Positions 1 to 8,496 are shown, counted from the stretch's first letter. The stretch: 64,000 bases of DNA from RGEC01 sp964626685 (GCA_964626685.1 CAZVJY010000005.1:62001-126000), one strand, 5' to 3'. A program made the numbers and translations. The notes: generated from the letters alone by a model not told the origin.

Positions 1-1022
1 GCAGCAATATCCTGCAACGGCGGAATGGTTTTGCCCTGTTTGTTGTCTTCCATATACTCCTTCACCTTGTCAACGGCGAGGGCAATCCAGGTCTGGCTGT
101 CTTCGTAGCTGAACCACATCAGTTGCTTGAGAATATCGGTTTTGCGGCTGTAGGCAACACCTGACGCTGTTTCCAGCTTAACTACCTTGGCTTTTGGGAA
201 TTTGTCCAGCGCTTCTACATACAGGTCCAGTTCATAATTCAGGCAGCATTTGAGGCGGCCGCACTGGCCTGCCAGCTTTTCCATGTTGATGCTCAGATTC
301 TGCACGCGGGCAGCGCCTGTGGTAACCATTTTGTAATCGGTGAGCCATGTGCTGCAGCATAGCTGACGGCCACACACCCCAATGCCACCCAAACGGGAAG
401 CCTCTTCCCGGTAGCTGATGTGTCGCATTTCAATCTTCATGCGGAATTCATCGGCGTACAGGCGGATTAGTTCACGGAAATCAACGCGCTGTTCAGCGGT
501 ATAAAAGAAAATCACCTTGCGGCCGTCACCCTGAATCTCAATGTCGCTGATTTTCATCTGCAAATTGAGCCTGAATGCAATGGTGCGGGCTCTTTCGAGT
601 GTGGCATTTTCCTTCTTTTTTACCTCATCATTTTTTTCAAGGTCTTTGTCCGATGCCTTGCGCAGAATAGGCAGAATACGTTCAGAGTCTTCCTGTACCC
701 TGTGTTTTTTGAGCTGCAGGCGCACAATTTCGCCGGTAGCGGAAACCGTTCCTATGTCATACCCTACAGAGCTTTCCACCGCAACATAGTCGCCGGTGTA
801 AAGATCCAGGTTATTTACATTTCTAAAAAACTCCTTGCGTGAACCTTTGAACCTTACTTCAACGACGTTGAAAGGCATAAAATCATCAGGGAGCTCCATG
901 TCCCTGAACCAGTCATATACATTCAGGGCATTGCACCCTGATGTGCCACAGGTACCATTGCTTTTGCAACCGGCAGGCGAGCAACCGCCCCCCGATTTGG
1001 TACCACAAGATGAACATCCCAT
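1..1022 (-). CDS. ricT: PSP1-domain protein RicT (YaaT family), 3' end cut by window edge
   Basis: Translating the minus strand from the ATG at 1022 gives an open frame to the window edge (340 complete codons, no stop). The N-terminus is Cys-rich (C3, C6, C14, C19, C25, C30) as in Bacteroidota homologues. A PSP1-type core follows, with two conserved Cys clusters near residues 200 (CGRQLCC) and 240 (CGRLKCC). In Bacillus, RicT (YaaT) forms the Fe-S-containing Ric complex that affects RNase Y and phosphorelay signalling; whether that role holds here is inference. A TATTTTTG box lies 55 nt upstream, so the gene probably has its own promoter although pnuC precedes it on the same strand. Confidence 0.88.
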   Translation of the reverse strand, partial: MGCSSCGTKSGGGCSPAGCKSNGTCGTSGCNALNVYDWFRDMELPDDFMPFNVVEVRFKGSRKEFFRNVNNLDLYTGDYVAVESSVGYDIGTVSATGEIVRLQLKKHRVQEDSERILPILRKASDKDLEKNDEVKKKENATLERARTIAFRLNLQMKISDIEIQGDGRKVIFFYTAEQRVDFRELIRLYADEFRMKIEMRHISYREEASRLGGIGVCGRQLCCSTWLTDYKMVTTGAARVQNLSINMEKLAGQCGRLKCCLNYELDLYVEALDKFPKAKVVKLETASGVAYSRKTDILKQLMWFSYEDSQTWIALAVDKVKEYMEDNKQGKTIPPLQDIA

Positions 1023-1077
1023 ATTATTGTATTATTCGAAAAAGCCGGGTGTGGCAAACCTGCCGTCACCTTCCTTG

Positions 1078-1085
1078 CAAAAATA
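1078..1085 (-). promoter_or_regulatory. Bacteroidota -7 box for ricT (TATTTTTG)
   Basis: The minus strand reads TATTTTTG, an exact match to the phylum -7 consensus TAnnTTTG. It lies between the pnuC stop and the ricT start and leaves a 5' leader of about 50 nt. Confidence 0.55.
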
Positions 1086-1096
1086 GGGATAAAAGT

Positions 1097-1642
1097 TCAC
1101 ACCCGCTGACGATACCAGGAACGTAACCCCACAAACGCAAGCACCAAAAACAGAGCATAAAGCCCCGCTGTTAAGGGTTTGCCGACAGAAATGTAGAGGG
1201 GAATATATATTGCATCGGCAAGAAGCCACAGAATCCAGTTTTCCCATTTTCTTCTCGCCTGCAAGGAAATAGCCCACACACTGAGAGAAGCAGTGAAGCT
1301 ATCGAGCCAGGGTTTGGCAGCACCTGGGGCCCAGGTTAGCAGCAGGCGCGTCCATACATACCAGCCCGCGAAGAACAACAGCGCTTCTAACAGCCTGCGA
1401 AGAGGTTTTACCGATGTAATAGGTGATTCTTGACCGGTTTTTTGCGCCCATTTCCACCAGCCATAAACCTGAACCCCAATGAAGACAAATTGCAGCACCA
1501 TATCTGAATACAGCCGGCAATCGTAAAAAATCCAGGCATATAGCAGGGTTCCCAGCATAGAAACCGGCCAGTTGGCTGTGTAAGGTTTTATAGCCAGCAG
1601 TACGCCAGCCAATGACAAAACGACGGCTGCCATTTCAGTCAT
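1097..1642 (-). CDS. pnuC: Nicotinamide mononucleotide/riboside transporter PnuC
   Basis: PnuC carries nicotinamide riboside (or NMN) across the inner membrane for NAD salvage. The protein is polytopic. It shows the family's YGWWKW motif after the third helix and the C-terminal pattern KWENWILWLLADAIYIPLY ending in helices rich in LY..FL. The frame stays open up to a TTG at 1708, but that codon overlaps the predicted -7 box, so I chose the ATG at 1642 (181 aa), which begins just before the first helix; ATG 1633 is also possible. It is followed by ricT after 74 nt. Some Bacteroidota PnuC proteins carry thiamine instead, so the substrate is not certain. Confidence 0.88.
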   Translation of the reverse strand: MTEMAAVVLSLAGVLLAIKPYTANWPVSMLGTLLYAWIFYDCRLYSDMVLQFVFIGVQVYGWWKWAQKTGQESPITSVKPLRRLLEALLFFAGWYVWTRLLLTWAPGAAKPWLDSFTASLSVWAISLQARRKWENWILWLLADAIYIPLYISVGKPLTAGLYALFLVLAFVGLRSWYRQRV

Positions 1643-1705
1643 CAGGGCGATATTGGCGGGAGAGAGCAAGGTGTGTGCAAAAATCAGGGTATATACACAA
1701 CGAAC

Positions 1706-1713
1706 CAAACTTA
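1706..1713 (-). promoter_or_regulatory. -7 box for pnuC (TAAGTTTG)
   Basis: Exact TAnnTTTG match on the minus strand. It sits back to back, 2 nt away, with the sodA box on the plus strand. Confidence 0.6.
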
Positions 1714-1715
1714 CG

Positions 1716-1723
1716 TAACTTTG
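1716..1723 (+). promoter_or_regulatory. -7 box for sodA (TAACTTTG)
   Basis: Exact TAnnTTTG match, 23 nt before the sodA ATG. It is divergent from, and physically overlapping with, the pnuC promoter. Confidence 0.65.
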
Positions 1724-1746
1724 TTACCTGAATAAAACCCATAATT

Positions 1747-2349
1747 ATGTTTGAATTACCATCACTCCCCTACGAATTTGCAGCCCTGGAGCCCCATATT
1801 GATGCCAGGACCATGGAAATCCACCACGGAAAACACCATCAGGCGTATGTAAACAACCTGAATAATGCCGTGAAAGGAAATGCAGGCGAAGGAAAAAGCC
1901 TCGAAGAGCTTATGGCCAATGTGAGCAAATACAGCATGGCAGTTCGCAATAATGGCGGCGGTCATTGGAACCACAGCCTTTTCTGGCAGCTGATGAGTCC
2001 GGCAGGTGGCGGAAATCCTGAAGGAAAGCTGCTCTCCGACATCACAACTGCATTCGGAAGTATTGAAGCCTTCAAAGAACAGTTTAATACCGCTGCTACT
2101 ACCCGTTTTGGTTCAGGCTGGGCCTGGCTTGTAGTGCACGACGGAAAACTGGTGGTGACCAGCACTCCCAACCAGGATAATCCGCTAATGGATATTTCTG
2201 AAGTAAAAGGTACACCCATTCTCGGCCTGGATGTGTGGGAACATGCGTATTACCTTCATTACCAAAACCGCCGCCCTGATTACATCAATGCCTGGTGGAA
2301 CGTGGTGAACTGGAAAAAGGTTGATGAACTGTATACGGCAGCACACTAA
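1747..2349 (+). CDS. sodA: Superoxide dismutase, Mn type
   Basis: Dismutates superoxide to O2 and H2O2 in the cytoplasm. The 200-aa length is normal for the Fe/Mn family. Metal ligands fit H26, H76 (NHSLFW), D162 and H166 (DVWEHAYY). The second-shell Gln is in the C-terminal half (Q143, NQDNPLM) and Gly-Gly precedes H73-W-N-H, which is the Mn-type pattern; cambialistic enzymes can look the same, so metal preference is inferred. It is monocistronic, with its own -7 box upstream and a strong terminator right after. katG in the same window (21853-24060) gives a second oxidative-stress enzyme. Confidence 0.95.
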   Translation: MFELPSLPYEFAALEPHIDARTMEIHHGKHHQAYVNNLNNAVKGNAGEGKSLEELMANVSKYSMAVRNNGGGHWNHSLFWQLMSPAGGGNPEGKLLSDITTAFGSIEAFKEQFNTAATTRFGSGWAWLVVHDGKLVVTSTPNQDNPLMDISEVKGTPILGLDVWEHAYYLHYQNRRPDYINAWWNVVNWKKVDELYTAAH

Positions 2350-2367
2350 TTGAAAAGAAACCCAAAT

Positions 2368-2395
2368 AAAAAGCCCGGTTTTTCCGGGTTTTTTT
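2368..2395 (+). terminator. Rho-independent terminator of sodA
   Basis: GC stem CCCGG/CCGGG around a T-rich loop, flanked by an A-run on the left and seven Ts on the right. It begins 18 nt after the sodA stop. Confidence 0.85.
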
Positions 2396-2418
2396 GTGCA
2401 ATATTCAATTGAACAGGC

Positions 2419-2432
2419 TGGGGTTAACCCCA
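2419..2432. repeat. 14-bp perfect palindrome in sodA-gmd intergenic region
   Basis: TGGGGTTAACCCCA is perfectly self-complementary. It lies 130 nt upstream of the gmd promoter box. It could be a protein-binding site; nothing else supports that. Confidence 0.3.
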
Positions 2433-2548
2433 AACCATGCCGGAGACCGCTGGGTGCGGAAAACCCTAGCATCCAGGCCACGAGCCACCATTTTTCTTTA
2501 GCTACAGGCTGTTGCAAAGCAAAACACCCAATATCCGCCAGCATGTTG

Positions 2549-2556
2549 TATTTTTG
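2549..2556 (+). promoter_or_regulatory. -7 box for gmd (TATTTTTG)
   Basis: Exact TAnnTTTG match only 6 nt before the gmd ATG, so the transcript would begin at or just before the start codon. Confidence 0.6.
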
Positions 2557-2562
2557 CCGTGC

Positions 2563-3699
2563 ATGAAAACTGCTCTCATTACCGGAATAACCGGACAGGA
2601 CGGAGCCTACCTGGCAGAATTTCTCCTGAAAAAAGGATACGTGGTACATGGCATCAAGCGCAGAAGCTCGCTGTTCAATACCGATCGCATAGACCATATT
2701 TATGAAGATCCGCATATGCCCGGTGCTAAAATGCACCTGCATTATGGTGATTTAACCGACTCGACCAATCTTATCCGCATCATTCAGGAAGTGCAGCCTG
2801 ACGAAATCTACAACCTGGCTGCACAGAGCCATGTACAGGTGAGTTTCGAGACACCCGAATACACAGCCAACAGCGACGCATTGGGTACGCTGAGAATACT
2901 GGAGGCAGTGCGCATTCTGGGATTGACAGGCAAAACCCGCATTTATCAGGCCAGTACATCTGAATTGTATGGTCTGGTGCAGGCCGTGCCACAAAGTGAA
3001 ACTACACCTTTCTATCCCCGCAGCCCCTATGCTGTGGCCAAAATGTATGCCTACTGGATTACGGTAAACTACCGTGAGGCCTATAAAATGTATGCCTGCA
3101 ATGGTATCTTATTTAACCATGAAAGCCCCATTCGCGGGGAAACGTTCGTAACCCGAAAGATTACCCGAGCGGCTGCCAGAATTGCTCTTGGTCTGCAGGA
3201 AAAACTGTATTTGGGCAACCTCAACAGTAAGCGTGACTGGGGCCACGCCAAAGATTATGTAGAGGCCATGTACCTGATTTTGCAGCAGGACAATCCCGAA
3301 GATTTTGTCATAGCCACCGGCCATACTACCGAAATCCGTGATTTTGTGCGCAAAGCTTTCAGCGAAGTGGGTCTGGGCATTGAATTCCACGGCACCGGCG
3401 TGGAAGAAAAGGGCGTTTTGGGTTTTGTGGATGAACAAAAAGCCACCGCCTGTGGTCTGGATCTTGCCCATCTCCAACCCGGACGGGAACTGGTATGTGT
3501 GGATCCTCGTTATTTCAGGCCCACTGAAGTAGACTTGTTGCTTGGTGACGCGACCAAAGCACGGGAGAAACTAGGTTGGACGCCACGCCATACCCTTGAT
3601 GACCTGGTAAAAGACATGATGCTGAGTGATCTTCAGTTGATGAAAAAGGAAGATTACCTGCGGAAAGGCGGTTTTTATACCCGCAATTATTTTGAATAA
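2563..3699 (+). CDS. gmd: GDP-mannose 4,6-dehydratase
   Basis: Converts GDP-D-mannose to GDP-4-dehydro-6-deoxy-D-mannose, the precursor of GDP-fucose, GDP-rhamnose or GDP-perosamine for surface glycans. It is an extended short-chain dehydrogenase of 378 aa. The NAD(P) motif G8-I-T-G-Q-D-G14 is at the N-terminus, the catalytic set T132, E134, Y156, K160 is present (STSELYG; SPYAVAK), and the GMD-specific RRSSLFNT stretch is at 33-40. The frame is open further upstream to 2512, but ATG 2563 directly precedes the Rossmann strand and follows a promoter box, so it is the better start. No fucose synthase or glycosyltransferase lies next to it. Confidence 0.96.
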   Translation: MKTALITGITGQDGAYLAEFLLKKGYVVHGIKRRSSLFNTDRIDHIYEDPHMPGAKMHLHYGDLTDSTNLIRIIQEVQPDEIYNLAAQSHVQVSFETPEYTANSDALGTLRILEAVRILGLTGKTRIYQASTSELYGLVQAVPQSETTPFYPRSPYAVAKMYAYWITVNYREAYKMYACNGILFNHESPIRGETFVTRKITRAAARIALGLQEKLYLGNLNSKRDWGHAKDYVEAMYLILQQDNPEDFVIATGHTTEIRDFVRKAFSEVGLGIEFHGTGVEEKGVLGFVDEQKATACGLDLAHLQPGRELVCVDPRYFRPTEVDLLLGDATKAREKLGWTPRHTLDDLVKDMMLSDLQLMKKEDYLRKGGFYTRNYFE

Positions 3700-3712
3700 T
3701 GGCGGGCACAGC

Positions 3713-3743
3713 GATTTGAAAACTTCGTAAAAGTTGTCAAATC
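3713..3743. repeat. REP-like palindrome, copy 1 (imperfect)
   Basis: A 13-nt arm GATTTGAAAACTT and its near-complement AAGTTGTCAAATC pair at 12 of 13 positions around the loop CGTAA. It lies between gmd and rpsO. The half-site AAGTTGTCAAAYCTTG recurs in the longer perfect palindrome at 55437-55481. Confidence 0.6.
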
Positions 3744-3789
3744 TTGTAAAAAAATAAACCTCCAGTGCGGGATATTACGAAAAAAGTAT

Positions 3790-3797
3790 TATTTTTG
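3790..3797 (+). promoter_or_regulatory. -7 box for rpsO (TATTTTTG)
   Basis: Exact TAnnTTTG match, 19 nt before the rpsO ATG. Confidence 0.6.
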
Positions 3798-3816
3798 CAG
3801 CCCATTTTACGAACAC

Positions 3817-4086
3817 ATGCATCTGACAACCCAACAGAAAAAAGAAATCTTTGCCAAGTTCGGCGGTAACGAAAAAAATACCGGCAGCACCGAAGCGCAG
3901 GTTGCTATGTTTACCGAGCGTATCAACTACATCAGCGGCCATTTGAAAGGCCAGCGCAAGGACAAGAGTGCCGAGCGCGCCCTGATTGCACTGGTAGGCA
4001 AACGTCGCAGTCTGCTGAATTACCTGGCCAAGAAAGACATTTTCAAGTACCGCGCACTCATCAAGGAACTGGGCATCAGGAAGTAA
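3817..4086 (+). CDS. rpsO: 30S ribosomal protein S15
   Basis: Binds 16S rRNA early in assembly of the small-subunit platform. The 89-aa length is standard. The family signature is intact: the GSTEAQVA stretch, then the RRSLLNYLAKKD segment and a terminal helix. It has its own promoter and a terminator before pnp. The rpsO-pnp order is the same as in many bacteria, where pnp is often cotranscribed with rpsO and controls it; here a strong hairpin separates them. Confidence 0.97.
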   Translation: MHLTTQQKKEIFAKFGGNEKNTGSTEAQVAMFTERINYISGHLKGQRKDKSAERALIALVGKRRSLLNYLAKKDIFKYRALIKELGIRK

Positions 4087-4122
4087 TCTTCCCGCCTCGT
4101 CTCTTTTGACCCCTTTAATAAG

Positions 4123-4160
4123 AAAAGCCCCGCACGCCTTCCGGCGTATCGGGGCTTTTT
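4123..4160 (+). terminator. Terminator or attenuator between rpsO and pnp
   Basis: Stem AAAAGCCCCG / CGGGGCTTTT with a smaller inner hairpin (GCCTTCCGGC region) and a T-run. It ends 16 nt before the pnp ATG, so pnp is expressed either by read-through or from a promoter I cannot see. Confidence 0.8.
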
Positions 4161-4175
4161 ACGTAAATAAATATT

Positions 4176-6395
4176 ATGCTAAACATACAAAAAACCCAAT
4201 TTGACACCGGCGATGGCAAAATCATCGAAATAGAAACCGGTCGTCTGGCCAGACAAGCTCACGGAAGTTGCGTACTGAAAGTAGGCAAGACCATGATTCT
4301 GGCTACTGTAGTAAGTAACTATGATGCACGCGAAGGCATTGATTTTTTACCACTCAGTGTTGATTATCAGGAAAAATTTGCCGCTGTAGGCCGCATACCT
4401 GGCAGTTTTCACCGCCGCGAAGCCAAGCTCACCGATTATGAGGTTCTGATTTCGCGTCTGGTAGACCGCTGCCTTCGTCCCTTGTTCCCCGAAGATTACC
4501 ACGGTGACACCCAGGTGAACCTGTTTCTCATCAGCTCTGATGAGAACATACTGCCCGATACCTATGTGGGTTTGGCTGCCAGCACTGCTTTAATGTTGAC
4601 AGATATTCCTTTCATGGGCCCTATCAGTGAAGTGCGCGTGGGTCGTATTGATGGTAAATTTATTATTAACCCAACCAAGGAAGAGTTGGAAAAATCTGAC
4701 ATCGATATGCTGGTTGGCGGCACTGCCCACGACATCAATATGGTGGAAGGTGAAATGGATGAGGTTTCTGAAGCGGACTTTCTCGAAGCCCTGAAATTTG
4801 GCCATGAAGCTATCAAGCGTCAGTGTGCAGAGCAGATTAAGTTTGTGGAAATGCTGGGCGGCCGCAAAGCGACCCGCGAGTACAACCATGAAACCAACGA
4901 TGATGATCTGCGTAAACAGGTTATCGCCGATTGCAGTCCCGAACTGCGCAAGGTTGCCGAGAGTGGCAGTGCCAAGCATGAGCGTCACGAATCATTCCGG
5001 GCCATTCTGGACCAGTATCTTACCCGTTTTGAAGGTGTTGAAGACGCTGACCTGAAGAAAAGCCTGGTGAAAAAATATTTCCACGAGGCTGAATACCACG
5101 TTATGCGTGATATGATTCTGGAAACAGGCCGCCGCCTGGATGGCAGAAGCTCTACTCAAATTCGCCCTATCAATTGCGAAGTGGATTACCTGCCGGCAGC
5201 CCATGGAAGCTCGGTCTTTACCCGTGGTGAAACCCAATCCTTGACCAGCGTAACACTGGGAAGCAAGATGGACGAACAGTTGCTGGATGCACCTATGCTA
5301 TACGGTTATAACCGCTTTATGCTGCACTACAACTTCCCCGGCTTTAGTACCGGTGAGGTAAGGCCCAACAGAGGACCCGGTCGCCGCGAAATTGGTCATG
5401 GTAACCTGGCTTTGCGCGGTATCAAGAAAATGGTTCCCAACGACGTTCCTTATGTGCTGCGCATTGTGAGCGATATTTTGGAAAGCAATGGTTCCAGCTC
5501 TATGGCCACCGTGTGCGCCGGTTCTATGGCGCTGATGGATGCCGGTATTCCTATTAAAAAAGCGGTGAGTGGTATTGCAATGGGCCTGATCAGCAAGGAA
5601 GGTTCCGACAAATACGCCATTCTCAGCGACATTCTGGGCGATGAAGATCATCTTGGCGATATGGATTTCAAGGTAGTTGGAACCACTGAAGGGATTACTG
5701 CCTGTCAGATGGACATTAAAATTAATGGACTAAAGTGGGACATGGTTTACCAGGCCCTGCAACAAGCCCGCGAAGGCAGACTGCACATTTTAGGTGAGAT
5801 GAGCAAAGCCATTACGGCTCCCCGTGCCGAGATGAAGCCTCATGCTCCCCGTGTTGAAGTAATTGAAATTGAAAAAGAATACATCGGTGCCGTAATCGGT
5901 CCGGGTGGTAAGGTAGTGCAGGATATTCAGGCTAAATCCGGAGCCAAAGTGGCCATTGAAGAGCGCGACGGCAAAGGATTTGTGGAAATATTCAGCAGCA
6001 ACGGCGAGGCTATGCGCATCGCCAGCGGCATGGTAAGAGCCATTGTTGCAGTTCCAGAAGTGGGTGAAACCTACCATGGAACTGTCAAAAACATCATGGA
6101 TTTCGGAGCCTTTGTTGAGTTTATGCCCGGCAAAGACGGACTGCTGCACATCAGCGAGATTACCTGGGAGCGACTTGGAAGTATGGAAGGTGTGTTGAAA
6201 GAAGGCGATAAGCTGGATGTTAAACTTATCGAAATTGATAAGAAGACCGGCAAGTTCCGTCTAAGCCGCAAGGTGTTGCTTCCCAAGCCAGAGGGCTATG
6301 TGGAGCCTGCACCCCGTGAGCGTCGTGAAGGTGGCGGAGACCGCGGTCCCCGCCGTGAACAACGCGATGACCGCGGACCAAGAAGGGATTCCTAA
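4176..6395 (+). CDS. pnp: Polyribonucleotide nucleotidyltransferase (PNPase)
   Basis: Phosphorolytic 3'-5' exoribonuclease of mRNA decay. The 739 aa cover the complete architecture: first RNase PH domain (about 12-145), helical linker, second RNase PH domain (about 320-540), KH domain with GPGG at about 575, and S1 domain from about 630 (GETYHGTV, then FGAFVEF and GLLHIS). The C-terminal tail of about 30 residues is rich in Arg, Gly and Asp (repeated DRGPRR), which suggests an extra disordered RNA-binding tail. The ATG lies 15 nt after the preceding hairpin and has no obvious Shine-Dalgarno, normal for the phylum. Confidence 0.97.
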   Translation: MLNIQKTQFDTGDGKIIEIETGRLARQAHGSCVLKVGKTMILATVVSNYDAREGIDFLPLSVDYQEKFAAVGRIPGSFHRREAKLTDYEVLISRLVDRCLRPLFPEDYHGDTQVNLFLISSDENILPDTYVGLAASTALMLTDIPFMGPISEVRVGRIDGKFIINPTKEELEKSDIDMLVGGTAHDINMVEGEMDEVSEADFLEALKFGHEAIKRQCAEQIKFVEMLGGRKATREYNHETNDDDLRKQVIADCSPELRKVAESGSAKHERHESFRAILDQYLTRFEGVEDADLKKSLVKKYFHEAEYHVMRDMILETGRRLDGRSSTQIRPINCEVDYLPAAHGSSVFTRGETQSLTSVTLGSKMDEQLLDAPMLYGYNRFMLHYNFPGFSTGEVRPNRGPGRREIGHGNLALRGIKKMVPNDVPYVLRIVSDILESNGSSSMATVCAGSMALMDAGIPIKKAVSGIAMGLISKEGSDKYAILSDILGDEDHLGDMDFKVVGTTEGITACQMDIKINGLKWDMVYQALQQAREGRLHILGEMSKAITAPRAEMKPHAPRVEVIEIEKEYIGAVIGPGGKVVQDIQAKSGAKVAIEERDGKGFVEIFSSNGEAMRIASGMVRAIVAVPEVGETYHGTVKNIMDFGAFVEFMPGKDGLLHISEITWERLGSMEGVLKEGDKLDVKLIEIDKKTGKFRLSRKVLLPKPEGYVEPAPRERREGGGDRGPRREQRDDRGPRRDS

Positions 6396-6412
6396 AACAG
6401 ATAAATAAAATG

Positions 6413-6440
6413 AAAAAAGACCGCAACGGCGGTCTTTTTT
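6413..6440 (+). terminator. Terminator of pnp
   Basis: A perfect 12-bp stem (AAAAAAGACCGC and its complement) around AACG, ending in six Ts. Confidence 0.88.
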
Positions 6441-6621
6441 CATTTATAAACTTCCTTTCAAATCGTGTAGTGGCGAGATAATGTATCAAATAAATCAATT
6501 ATATCTACAAAACCAAATGGAGCAATACACATAAAGTCAAAATATTTATCATAAATCTACAAAACAGTGAAAAAATAAAGATTAATTGTTTCATTTTTGC
6601 CGCTTTCAACAATGGATATAT

Positions 6622-6978
6622 ATGACCGCTAAAACACATATCGGCCAAAGAATAAGACTTGCAAGGCAATCCAAAGGCTGGACCCAGGAAGATTTGGCAG
6701 AGCGCATCAATAAAACACGCCCAATGATTTCTCATATAGAAAGAACCGGTAGTGTAACCTTTGATACCCTTGAACAGATAGCCAGAGGCCTGGGTATAAA
6801 CCTTGCAGACTTGCAAAATGTAAGCAGCGAACACATACTTTCGTCTTCCACACTTGATAGTCCGGAATGGAAATCTTTGGTTCGTGAAAACGAATTGCTG
6901 GTAGAGCTGGTAGAAAATCAGCGTGTCAGGATTCTGTATTTGGAAGAAGAGTTGAAACGCTTAAAAACGGATTTGTAA
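6622..6978 (+). CDS. XRE-family helix-turn-helix regulator with C-terminal coiled coil
   Basis: A 118-aa protein. Residues 7-60 form a Cro/C1-type HTH (GQRIRLARQSKGWTQEDLA, then TRPMISHIERTG as turn and recognition helix). Residues 85-116 form a Leu/Glu-rich heptad helix (ENELLVELVENQ ... LEEELKRLK) that probably dimerises it. The ATG at 6622 is preferred over an upstream TTG at 6586 because it starts directly before the HTH. The gene is convergent with asnS, with only 3 nt between the stops and no terminator. Targets are unknown; it is a chromosomal regulator, with no phage genes nearby. Confidence 0.88.
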   Translation: MTAKTHIGQRIRLARQSKGWTQEDLAERINKTRPMISHIERTGSVTFDTLEQIARGLGINLADLQNVSSEHILSSSTLDSPEWKSLVRENELLVELVENQRVRILYLEEELKRLKTDL

Positions 6979-6981
6979 AAA

Positions 6982-8496
6982 TCAGGGTGTCAGTCGGCCG
7001 TACATTCTGGGGAAAGGAATACTTTCTCTCACATGTTTTAGTCCGCAAATCCATGTAACCATTCGTTCTAAACCAAGGCCAAATCCACTGTGTGGTACGG
7101 ATCCAAAGCGCCTTAAATCAAGATACCATTCAAAAGCGCTCATGGGGAGTTCGTGCTCAACAATTTTTTCTTTCAGCAACTCCACGTTTGTTTCTCTTTC
7201 ACCGCCACCTACAATTTCGCCGTATCCTTCGGGCGCCAGCACGTCTACACCCCTGGCAAATTCAGGATTTTCAGGATTTCTTTTCAGGTAAAACGCTTTT
7301 ACGGCGTGGGGCCAGTCATATACCATGATGGGAGAATCGAACAGGCGGGTGATCACCGTTTCATCGCTGCCTCCGAAGTCGTTTCCGTATTCAAATTCAC
7401 GGGCACTTTTGATCCACTGAGGGATGTTTCTCGCATCCTCTTCCAAATCGGCCTTTTCCTGCTTTAACGCATCAATCTTGCTTTGGAAGAAGTTTATCTC
7501 TCCTTTTTTCATGCCACCACCGGCAATTTTGTCTTCGCGGTCAGCAATTTCTGCATCAACCTCTTTCAATCTGTTTTGAACCCTGTTCAACTCCTCTTCC
7601 AGACTGCCGATGCCGTTTTTTCCATTTACATCCTGCTCACCCTTGATAATGCGAACTGCTTCATCATAGGTGAGACGTGGAAACTGCTTCATGCTGCTCT
7701 CTAAAACAGCGGTATCACGCCCGATGGTTTTTAATTCCTGCGGGCAGTTTTCCAGCACATCCCGTATAATGGCATGCAGCATACCCTCGATGCAGTCCAT
7801 GTTCTGAAAAATATCATAAAATGCCATTTCCGGTTCAATCATCCAGAATTCGCTAAGGTGACGGCGCGTTTTGCTTTTCTCAGCCCTGAAAGTTGGACCG
7901 AAAGTATAAATACGGCCCATAGCCATAGCCATGGCTTCGCCATATAGTTGACCGCTTTGGCTCAGATAGGCAGGCTCTCCGTAGAAATCGGTTTCGAATA
8001 AGGTACTGGTTCCCTCGCAGGCGTTGCCTGTGAAAATGGGGGCATCCATCTGCACAAATCCCTGATCCTGAAAATAGCGATGTATGCTGTAGATAATGCG
8101 GTTGCGGATGCGCATGATGGCCCACTGCCGTGTACTGCGAAGCCAAAGATGGCGCTGATCCATCAGAAATTCTATGCCATGTTCCTTTTTGGCAATGGGG
8201 TAATTTTCACTTTCTCCTACCTGCACAACCTGTGTAACCTGCAGTTCATGTCCGCCTATTTGTTTTTCATCGGCTATGACATTGCCAGTCAGTATCACAC
8301 TGCTTTCCAGCGTGAGGTTTTGTGCGTTTATCAAGCCTTCTGTGCCTGCGGTTTCCTCCGTTACCACACACTGACAGAAGCCGGTCCCGTCCCGCAAAAT
8401 GATAAAAACAATCCCTTTGCCTTCACGCTTGTTGGAAACCCACCCCTTCAGGGTGACCGATTTACCGGTAGCGCTGTGTAATTCCTCTATATACAT
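6982..8496 (-). CDS. asnS: Asparagine--tRNA ligase with a coiled-coil insertion
   Basis: Class II synthetase that charges tRNA-Asn. From ATG 8496 it has 504 aa: an N-terminal OB-fold anticodon-binding domain (about 1-100), motif 2 near 200-222 (FRAEKSKTRRHLSEFWMIEPE) split here as FRAEKSK and SEFWMIEPE, and motif 3 near 471-490 (GFGLGLERMV). The family is usually about 460-470 aa. The extra length is mainly a charged segment at about 286-368 predicted as a two-helix coiled-coil hairpin (helix 297-326, GGGMKKGE turn, helix 334-356), inserted in the catalytic domain before FEYGNDFGGSDE. The frame extends to 8544 upstream, but that runs over the promoter region. Confidence 0.95.
   Translation of the reverse strand: MYIEELHSATGKSVTLKGWVSNKREGKGIVFIILRDGTGFCQCVVTEETAGTEGLINAQNLTLESSVILTGNVIADEKQIGGHELQVTQVVQVGESENYPIAKKEHGIEFLMDQRHLWLRSTRQWAIMRIRNRIIYSIHRYFQDQGFVQMDAPIFTGNACEGTSTLFETDFYGEPAYLSQSGQLYGEAMAMAMGRIYTFGPTFRAEKSKTRRHLSEFWMIEPEMAFYDIFQNMDCIEGMLHAIIRDVLENCPQELKTIGRDTAVLESSMKQFPRLTYDEAVRIIKGEQDVNGKNGIGSLEEELNRVQNRLKEVDAEIADREDKIAGGGMKKGEINFFQSKIDALKQEKADLEEDARNIPQWIKSAREFEYGNDFGGSDETVITRLFDSPIMVYDWPHAVKAFYLKRNPENPEFARGVDVLAPEGYGEIVGGGERETNVELLKEKIVEHELPMSAFEWYLDLRRFGSVPHSGFGLGLERMVTWICGLKHVRESIPFPRMYGRLTP

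Noticed and set aside
1643..1708. 22 extra codons at the start of pnuC from a TTG at 1708
   Set aside because: The TTG lies inside an exact -7 box for the same gene, so it would not be transcribed; ATG 1642 precedes the first helix.
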